Below, piece by piece: positions 59,850 through 64,000 of a stretch of DNA of 64,000 nucleotides. Below the pieces are notes generated by a model that was not told where the DNA came from, did not search any database, and saw nothing but the letters and a program-made list of their open reading frames with translations. The translations under genes and the position numbers were made by a program. Numbering within the stretch: the stretch's first letter is position 1; each line of letters opens with the position of its first letter. Source of the DNA: SIG223 sp964442785 (GTDB taxonomy: Bacteria; Bacillota_I; Bacilli_A; RFN20; DUOF01); NCBI GenBank assembly GCA_964442785.1, contig CAYTZW010000001.1:16069-80068 (forward strand). The letters run 5' to 3'.

Positions 59850-61328
59850 GTGGAAACTAAAGAAATGTTAAAAAATATAGGTGGTAGAACTAATGGAGAT
59901 ATCTACTTTGGAGTAGTCGGTCCAGTTAGAACAGGGAAATCAACATTTATCAAAAAATTTATGGAAGTAGCAATATTACCAAATATTGATAATGAACAAG
60001 ATAAAAAAAGAGCCATAGATGAATTGCCACAATCAGGAAGTGGAAAAACGATTATGACAACGGAACCTAAATTTGTACCTAACAATGCTGTTAATGTTAA
60101 AGTTAGTGAAGATTTTGTTGTTAATATTCGAATGGTAGATTGTGTTGGATATGTTTTTGACCAAGCAAAAGGTTTTAAAGATGAAGAAGGTATTAGAATG
60201 ATAAAAACTCCTTGGTTTGAGGAAGCAATACCTTTTAATGAAGCTGCAAAAATAGGAACAAGTAAAGTTATAAATGACCATTCAACAATAGGAATAGTAG
60301 TAACAACAGATGGAACAGTAACTGAAATAGATAGAAATGATTACTTAAATGCTGAAGAAGAAGTCATCAACGAACTAACAAAAATTAACAAACCTTTTAT
60401 TGTAATCATAAACTCAAAAATGCCCGAAGGACCAAAAGCAATAGAAACTAAAAAATATATCAAAGAAAAATACGATATAGACGCTATGATTTTAAATATC
60501 GAAGAATTAAATGAAAACGCAACAAATGAAATACTAAAAAAAGCATTATATGAATTCCCAGTCAGTGAAATAAATCTAAACCTTATTGATTGGCTTAGCA
60601 TATTAGATAATTCACATTGGTTGAAAAAAAACATCAACAAAAGTGTTCAAGAATCCTTGAACAATGTAACTAAACTAAAAGATGTAGATTTAATAGTAGA
60701 AAAAATGAAAACAACGGAAGAAATTAGAAACGCTGAAGTAATTGATTTAGATGTTAGTAGTGGAAAAGTAGAAGTTAAAATAGATGTAGACGATACTTTA
60801 TACGACCAAGTCTTAAAAGAAATACTAGGATATGAAATAAAAGATAGAGCAACTTTATTATCTATCGTTCAAGATTATGCTAAAACAAAAAATGAATATG
60901 GCAATCTAACAGTGGCACTAGAAAACGCCAATACCACAGGATATGGATTTGCAATACCAAGTTTCAAAGATGTTTACATTGAAAAACCAACATTAACTAA
61001 ACAAGCGGGAAGATATGGAATAAAACTAAAAGCCAAAGCAAGTGCCTTACATTTAATAAAAGTAGATTTAGAAACAACATTTGAACCAATCATAGGAACT
61101 AAAGAGCAAAGTGAAGAATTGTTAAATCAAATATTAGCAAACTACCAAGATAATCAATCAATGATTTTTGATATGCAAGTGTTTGGTAGAAAAGTTGAAG
61201 ATGTAATAAAAGACGGTATAAATGGAAAAATTACAAACTTACCAGAAACTACCAAACTAAAATTACAAAATATAATGAAAACTTTATCAAATAAATCAAA
61301 AGCAAACTTAATAGCATTCGTTTTTTAA
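59850..61328 (+). CDS. spoIVA: Stage IV sporulation protein A
   Basis: ATPase that polymerises on the forespore to form the coat basement layer; made in the mother cell. The 492 residues have Walker A GPVRTGKST near residue 26, MVDCVGYVFDQAKGFKDEEG and the strongly conserved C terminus. GTG start after AAGGGGG. An upstream CATATTTT might be a sigma-E -10. It marks the end of the conserved region; a conjugation-like locus follows. Confidence 0.97.
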   Translation: METKEMLKNIGGRTNGDIYFGVVGPVRTGKSTFIKKFMEVAILPNIDNEQDKKRAIDELPQSGSGKTIMTTEPKFVPNNAVNVKVSEDFVVNIRMVDCVGYVFDQAKGFKDEEGIRMIKTPWFEEAIPFNEAAKIGTSKVINDHSTIGIVVTTDGTVTEIDRNDYLNAEEEVINELTKINKPFIVIINSKMPEGPKAIETKKYIKEKYDIDAMILNIEELNENATNEILKKALYEFPVSEINLNLIDWLSILDNSHWLKKNINKSVQESLNNVTKLKDVDLIVEKMKTTEEIRNAEVIDLDVSSGKVEVKIDVDDTLYDQVLKEILGYEIKDRATLLSIVQDYAKTKNEYGNLTVALENANTTGYGFAIPSFKDVYIEKPTLTKQAGRYGIKLKAKASALHLIKVDLETTFEPIIGTKEQSEELLNQILANYQDNQSMIFDMQVFGRKVEDVIKDGINGKITNLPETTKLKLQNIMKTLSNKSKANLIAFVF

Positions 61329-61349
61329 GGCTCGAAAGAGTCTTTTTTT
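61327..61349 (+). terminator. Terminator after spoIVA
   Basis: AGGCTC-GAAA-GAGTCT stem (one G-U) followed by T residues. The T run itself pairs with a downstream A run (61342-61366). Confidence 0.8.
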
Positions 61350-61436
61350 GACTGAAAAAAAGACTTCTCCACAATTTTTGAAAAAAGTTGTTTTTTCTTA
61401 TCTTGATTAATCTAAAATATAATTGTGAAAGGTTAG

Positions 61437-61454
61437 TGTGACAATTATGACACA
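61437..61454. promoter_or_regulatory. Dyad upstream of the conjugation-like locus
   Basis: TGTGACAATTATGACACA has the symmetric form TGTGNCANNNNTGNCACA. It ends seven bases before the -35 of the next promoter, a usual place for an activator site. Confidence 0.5.
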
Positions 61455-61460
61455 ATATGC

Positions 61461-61490
61461 TTGAAAAAAGTTTATTTGAAGTGTTATAAT
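61461..61490 (+). promoter_or_regulatory. Promoter of the conjugation-like locus
   Basis: TTGAAA (61461-61466), 18-base spacer, TATAAT (61485-61490) with TG-T before it, about 25 bases from the ATG. Confidence 0.7.
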
Positions 61491-61514
61491 GCATACATAA
61501 TAGGAGGGATAATT

Positions 61515-61877
61515 ATGTTAACTAGATTACAAATGAAAGCAGGAATGATGCTTGCAGTAAGTGGACAAGGAAACAAAACCAGTGAAGATGATGCAGATAA
61601 ATTAATTAACACTATTTATGAATTTTTCTTCTCAGGTTGGGTTAGAGTACTAATTTTAACAGGACTAGGATTATTCTTAGTTATTAAAGGAGTTATGATT
61701 GGTGTTGGTATTGTTCAAGCATCTGATGACCAACAACAAAGAAAAGAGAAAATCAATGCTTTGAAGTATTTGATTATTGGTGTTGTTTTAGTAGTCGTAT
61801 TATATATGGGTGCTGGTGCTATTATCAATATGATTGCAAATTCAGTTAAAGACAGTGGTAATAGTGGTAATCAATAA
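61515..61877 (+). CDS. Pilin-like conjugal transfer membrane protein (TrbC/VirB2-like)
   Basis: The 120-residue protein has two membrane spans (about 35-59 and 79-101) separated by a charged turn (ASDDQQQRKEKINALKYLI), the layout of VirB2/TrbC and of the Mbov_0395 pilin-like family found in mycoplasma conjugative elements. An N-terminal signal peptide is not clear. GGAGGG precedes the ATG at 61515. The next gene encodes a VirB6-like protein, supporting a type IV secretion role. The family name is from memory of architecture, not from a search. Confidence 0.65.
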   Translation: MLTRLQMKAGMMLAVSGQGNKTSEDDADKLINTIYEFFFSGWVRVLILTGLGLFLVIKGVMIGVGIVQASDDQQQRKEKINALKYLIIGVVLVVVLYMGAGAIINMIANSVKDSGNSGNQ

Positions 61878-61970
61878 AATTTTAAAATCAAATAGTGATT
61901 TAATGGGGAGAATAGAATATTGTTATTTGGTTCTCCCCTTTATTTCTTTAAGATGAAAGGAGGTTATATA

Positions 61971-63950
61971 ATGAATTTACCATTTTTAAGTATTATTGAT
62001 ATGGAAGAAGTATTAGGTTCAATCGGAGATTTTGTTGCTTTATGTTTCTTTTGGGCAATAAAAGGTTTATTTGATCTTATGGATACTTTTATGGATATCA
62101 TTTTTCAATTAGCAGGATTGAAAGACTTAGGTGGAACGGGAGGAAACATTCTTTCTAACTTCTTTTCAAATACAGGTTCAAAAGGTAGTAATTCTATTGC
62201 AACATTGTATTTTTCAATTTGTTTAGTTTGTATTGTTTTAATGTTTTTCTTAACGGTAATTTCAATTATTAAACAAGATTTCTTTAGTGAAGAAGGTGCA
62301 AAATCTCACGCTCCTATTTTTAAAAGGTTAGTTACAGGACTTCTTTATTTTATTGCTATACCTCCAATTTTTATTTTTGCGGTGGAAATTGTATCAGGCT
62401 TAATGTCTGCTTTAATGCAAATAGATAGTTTTAATTCTCTTTCATCTTTATCGCAAACTATTTTTGAATTAAGTTTAACAGAACCTCAATGGATGAAAGT
62501 TCAAGGTATCGAATTAGCTCCTATACCACATTGGTCAGTTATGGAAGCTAAAGATTTCGTTGCCTTAACAGAAACATATAATTTTAATTGGCTTATTTTC
62601 TTAGGCGTAATTGGAATGTCCTTTTATTCATTGTTTATGATTGCTTTTGGATTAGTTAAAAGGGTGTTCAATTTAGTAATTTTATACATTTTAGGTCCTA
62701 TTGCTATTTCTCAATCTGTAATTGATGGTGGCGGAAAAATGAAAAGATGGAAAGATTCTGTTGTTAAAGAATTTGTTTCTGTATTTGGTACCATAATAGG
62801 ATTAGTAATTTTCTTTATGTTTATTACCGAAGTTGTTTCTGATTTAGAGTTGTTCTCTGGAAATAATAATTTTGCATATTTTGCTAATTCTATTGTTAAA
62901 GCAATGTTTATATTAGTAGGATTTTCAGTAATTAAAGGTGGAAGTTCTTATATTAATGATGCTATAGGTGGTCAAATATCTATTAACGATGGAGCAAGTG
63001 CTTTCTCTGGTGCAATGGACTCTGTTAAGACTGCTAAAAAAGCATTTACTGCTCCAATGAAAGCTGCAGGAAAAGGTCTTAATATGGCAAAGAATGCAAT
63101 AACTAAACCAGCAAATGTACTTACAAAAGGAATAAAGGGTATTAATACAGGAATAGAGGCAGTAAGAGAAAATGGATTTGGTGGAGCCGTAAGAGGAGCA
63201 GTTGCTAGTAGACTTCCTACTTTAGATGCTTTTAGAACAGATGCACAATTAGAAAGGATAAAGGCTGAAAGAGAAAATATTAAAAATGCAAATCAAGCTA
63301 CTAAAAACGAAAAAGATGTAAAAGAAAAAGAAAGATTAGAAAGAATTTCTAATCCAAATAGTATGAAAGAATATATGAATGACCAAAGTAAAAATCCTGT
63401 TAAAACGTGGGAAGATAAGTTAGCAACTGGAACAGACGATATTAATCAAAAAGCATATAATATTAATACAAGTGGACAATTAGAACAAACAACTGGTGGA
63501 AGGAGTGTAAATCACGCTGCTGTTGGACAATTTGATTTACAAGCTGTTGATGCTAATGGTAATTATAAAGATTATGATAAAGGAAAATACGATGCTGCTA
63601 AAAAAGCAATGGATAAAACTATTTCAGACGAAAAATCGAATATGACACAAGAAATTAAAACAATAAGAAAACAAATTGAAAATTCTACTGACCAAGTTGA
63701 AATTCAAAAACTACAAAAAGAAATAAATGAAATAACTGAAATACACGAAAAGAGAATTACTGAATTAACAGAAATGAAAACAAGTATTGAAAAAAGAGAA
63801 GAAGAACATAAAGTTATCCAAGAAGTTAAGAAAGCAGCTACTGACCTTAACGGTATAAGTGGTTCAAATACACACGCTAAAAGCGATGCTATTAATGCTG
63901 CTACTAAGGTTGATGCAGCACTTAAAAAAGGAAACGATACTTTTAAATAA
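61971..63950 (+). CDS. Polytopic membrane protein of type IV secretion type (VirB6/TrbL-like)
   Basis: The 659 residues have about seven membrane spans within residues 20-340 (CLVCIVLMFFLTVISIIKQD; LLYFIAIPPIFIFAVEIVSG; WLIFLGVIGMSFYSLFMIA; RVFNLVILYILGPIAI; and others), then a Gly- and Ala-rich stretch and a long charged coiled-coil tail (about 430-650). This is the layout of VirB6/TrbL and of the Mbov_0396 family of integrative conjugative elements. AAAGGAGG precedes the ATG at 61971. It follows the pilin-like gene by 93 bases, and the operon probably continues beyond the window. The remaining 50 bases show no feature. Confidence 0.65.
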   Translation: MNLPFLSIIDMEEVLGSIGDFVALCFFWAIKGLFDLMDTFMDIIFQLAGLKDLGGTGGNILSNFFSNTGSKGSNSIATLYFSICLVCIVLMFFLTVISIIKQDFFSEEGAKSHAPIFKRLVTGLLYFIAIPPIFIFAVEIVSGLMSALMQIDSFNSLSSLSQTIFELSLTEPQWMKVQGIELAPIPHWSVMEAKDFVALTETYNFNWLIFLGVIGMSFYSLFMIAFGLVKRVFNLVILYILGPIAISQSVIDGGGKMKRWKDSVVKEFVSVFGTIIGLVIFFMFITEVVSDLELFSGNNNFAYFANSIVKAMFILVGFSVIKGGSSYINDAIGGQISINDGASAFSGAMDSVKTAKKAFTAPMKAAGKGLNMAKNAITKPANVLTKGIKGINTGIEAVRENGFGGAVRGAVASRLPTLDAFRTDAQLERIKAERENIKNANQATKNEKDVKEKERLERISNPNSMKEYMNDQSKNPVKTWEDKLATGTDDINQKAYNINTSGQLEQTTGGRSVNHAAVGQFDLQAVDANGNYKDYDKGKYDAAKKAMDKTISDEKSNMTQEIKTIRKQIENSTDQVEIQKLQKEINEITEIHEKRITELTEMKTSIEKREEEHKVIQEVKKAATDLNGISGSNTHAKSDAINAATKVDAALKKGNDTFK

Positions 63951-64000
63951 TTTTTGCTAATAAAAAATAAAATAAATTTCTTATTTATGAAGTTTATAGT

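Noticed and set aside
1..64000. UGA read as tryptophan (Mollicutes code)
   Set aside because: Trp is TGG in all clear genes, and TGA acts as a stop, for example at rnmV.
1..64000. tRNA or rRNA genes
   Set aside because: I saw no cloverleaf with a T-loop GTTCRA motif in gaps and no rRNA-like G+C-rich block; the only RNA gene supported is ffs.

Overview
The window is about 64 kb of very A+T-rich DNA (roughly 30% G+C by eye) centred on a chromosomal replication origin. Gene content and order point to a low-GC Bacillota, most likely a spore-forming member of Bacilli close to the uncultured gut lineages (RF39-like or Erysipelotrichales-like) rather than to Mollicutes. Tryptophan is TGG, TGA is used as a stop, and sporulation genes are present: spoIIE, yabG, yabP, yabQ, spoIVA, spoVIF and dacB-spmA-spmB. 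Strong Shine-Dalgarno sequences (GGAGG, AAGGTG) let many starts be refined, including several TTG and GTG starts.

The origin lies at about 28.2-28.5 kb between rpmH and dnaA and carries a cluster of DnaA boxes. Almost every gene to its left is on the minus strand and almost every gene to its right is on the plus strand, so transcription runs with replication on both arms. The exceptions are a hydrolase-fold gene (12.9 kb) and a ferredoxin (56 kb).

Left arm, reading away from oriC: rpmH-rnpA-yidC-jag, a GNAT gene, mnmE, tatD-rnmV-rsmA, a collagen-like lipoprotein, yabG, an unknown gene, pth-mfd, the hydrolase-like gene, rqcP-yabP-yabQ-divIC-spoIIE, a small accessory island, tilS-ftsH, hslO, a lipoprotein, dusB, lysS, and the start of a clpC-type gene. 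Right arm: dnaA, dnaN, yaaA-recF-gyrB-gyrA, serS, ffs (SRP RNA), tadA, dnaX, dut, ebfC, recR, a small membrane protein, tmk-holB-ricT-rsmI, a small XRE regulator module, metG, mnmG-rsmG, parA-parB, dacB-spmA-spmB, cmk-der, spoVIF, spoIVA, and finally two genes resembling membrane parts of a type IV secretion or conjugation machine that continues past the right edge.

Compared with the usual Bacillus order, the block mnmE-oriC-metG looks inverted relative to its flanks: mnmE now abuts tatD, and metG abuts mnmG. Three clear parS sites (TGTTTCACGTGAAACA type) lie at 37-41 kb, one between gyrA and serS, one over the start of tadA and one inside dnaX; their partners ParA and ParB are encoded at 51-53 kb.

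The most unusual pieces are: a 2.3-kb island between 64-bp direct repeats of the spoIIE 3' end; the conjugation-like locus directly behind spoIVA, with its own promoter and an upstream dyad; twin TGTAAA-N6-TTTACA operators around a promoter serving a membrane protein and XRE regulator pair; a run of eight A in dnaX placed where slippage would give a gamma-type protein; and two hairpins that look like terminators but carry the Shine-Dalgarno of the next gene in their 3' arm.
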